Shown here one piece after another: positions 4,754 through 5,441 of a stretch of 5,441 bases of DNA. The translations under genes and the position numbers were made by a program. The stretch is from an uncultured Hyphomicrobiales bacterium (lineage in GTDB: Bacteria > Pseudomonadota > Alphaproteobacteria > Rhizobiales > Beijerinckiaceae). The notes beneath the pieces were generated by a model. The model worked only from the letters and a program-made list of their open reading frames with translations, was not told the origin of the DNA and searched no databases. Position 1 is the stretch's first letter; the number at the start of each line of letters is the position of its first letter. The stretch spans positions 1 to 5,441 of the forward strand of contig CAIWVR010000010.1 of the NCBI GenBank assembly GCA_903916165.1, in the 5' to 3' direction.

Positions 4754-5441
4754 TCAGGCGAGGCGACGCCAGTCGGCCATCCAGGCGATCTCGCCGCGGC
4801 AGATCGTGGCGACAAGACGCGGGCCTTCTGGTGTTTCCTCGACAAGGAGAAGGTCGGCGCGCAGGCCTCGGGTGATTTCGCCGCGGTCTTTCAGCCCCAA
4901 AGCGATGGCTGGATGGGTGGAGACGAGCCGCCACGCCTGTGCCAGCGACAGTCCGGTTTCGGCTGCGAGACGGAAGGGGGCTGCGAGCATGGCAGGATAA
5001 TAATAATCCGACGACAGGATTGAGCAGAGCCCCTGCGCCGCCATGTCGGAGGCCGAAGGGCAACCGATATGGCTGCCGCCGCGCAGCACGTTGGGGGACC
5101 CAAAGACGGTCATCTCACCTGCCCCGATGGCGTCGCGCGCCACATCCGCGCTCATGGGAAACTCGCTGATCGCACAGCCCAGCGTGCGGGACGCAGCGCG
5201 GTCAGCCAGATGCCGGTCGTCATGCGAAAGCAGCGGCACGCCATGCGCCTTTGCGCAGGCCGCTAGGCGTTCGAGCGAGGCGGCGATCTCGTGTTCCTGC
5301 GCCAGAATGCGTTCGACCACGGCCATAAAGTCGGGCTCGCTCAGGCCAGAGCGCTCGACCATGGTTTTCAGCTTGCTGGCCTTGATGGTCTGGCCCAGCA
5401 CAATGCCGCGCATGTGGTCGTTGAAGGCCAGCGCATCGACC
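4754..5441 (-). CDS. phnM: PhnM, C-P lyase pathway diphosphatase, C-terminal part
   Basis: PhnM is an amidohydrolase-superfamily enzyme that removes pyrophosphate from ribose 1-alkylphosphonate 5-triphosphate during carbon-phosphorus lyase breakdown of phosphonates. About 229 C-terminal residues are visible. The frame stays open past the ATG at 5413 to the window edge, where the preceding residues (VDALAFNDH) contain the family's FNDH, so the gene continues beyond the window and 5413 is not its start. Counting from that Met, the marks are SHDD at 63-66 (metal-binding His), SEFP at 83-86, GSPNVLRGGSHIG at 105-117 and SSDYYYP at 124-130 (catalytic Asp region). The closing part, WRLVSTHPAIALGL then RADLLLVE, is the usual amidohydrolase end. 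Full-length PhnM is about 380 residues, so roughly 150 are missing. The stop TGA at 4754-4756 directly abuts the acetyltransferase stop. Other phn genes are expected to the right. Confidence 0.92.
   Translation of the reverse strand, partial: VDALAFNDHMRGIVLGQTIKASKLKTMVERSGLSEPDFMAVVERILAQEHEIAASLERLAACAKAHGVPLLSHDDRHLADRAASRTLGCAISEFPMSADVARDAIGAGEMTVFGSPNVLRGGSHIGCPSASDMAAQGLCSILSSDYYYPAMLAAPFRLAAETGLSLAQAWRLVSTHPAIALGLKDRGEITRGLRADLLLVEETPEGPRLVATICRGEIAWMADWRRLA

Noticed and set aside
4629..5000. Plus-strand frame of 123 codons opposite phnM
   Set aside because: It spans the end of the acetyltransferase gene and the antisense of phnM; Arg- and Ser-rich shadow frame.

Overview
The window looks like chromosomal DNA of an alphaproteobacterium, probably of the Rhizobiales (Hyphomicrobiales). 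This is inferred from the moderately high GC, the codon choice, and the pairing of a SorAB-type sulfite dehydrogenase with a C-P lyase type phnM gene. No rRNA, tRNA, CRISPR array or intact insertion sequence was seen.

Left part (1-2081): bases 1-333 are the 3' end of a plus-strand gene that enters from outside the window. It is not firmly identified, though its C-terminus weakly resembles TAXI-type solute-binding proteins. A gene-poor stretch of about 600 bases follows, with only broken reading frames and small inverted repeats. A small minus-strand gene (990-1310, possibly starting further upstream) encodes an unrecognised protein with two predicted membrane helices. A perfect 16-bp hairpin directly follows its stop codon. 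A second gene-poor stretch of about 770 bases leads to the sulfite genes and holds a start-less, coding-like frame on the minus strand.

Centre (2082-4252): sorA and sorB form an evident operon. SorA is a Tat-exported molybdopterin sulfite dehydrogenase and SorB its small c-type cytochrome. Together they oxidise sulfite to sulfate in the periplasm and pass electrons to the respiratory chain. Downstream on the same strand is a protein with the low-molecular-weight phosphatase fold in which the nucleophilic Cys position is Asp; its C-terminus appears to continue in the -1 frame.

Right part (4253-5441): a GNAT acetyltransferase gene of PhnO-like size and C-terminal pattern has a strong ribosome binding site and a 12-bp palindrome just upstream. 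It converges exactly on the 3' end of phnM (minus strand, cut by the right edge), the two stop codons sharing the palindrome TGATCA with no bases between them. phnM suggests a phosphonate-degradation cluster continuing to the right, so the sulfite module lies beside phosphonate metabolism.

The most noteworthy points are the Asp-for-Cys phosphatase homologue beside sorAB, the Asn in SorA at the position of the active-site His of the R-x-H motif, and the orphan two-helix membrane protein in gene-poor DNA.
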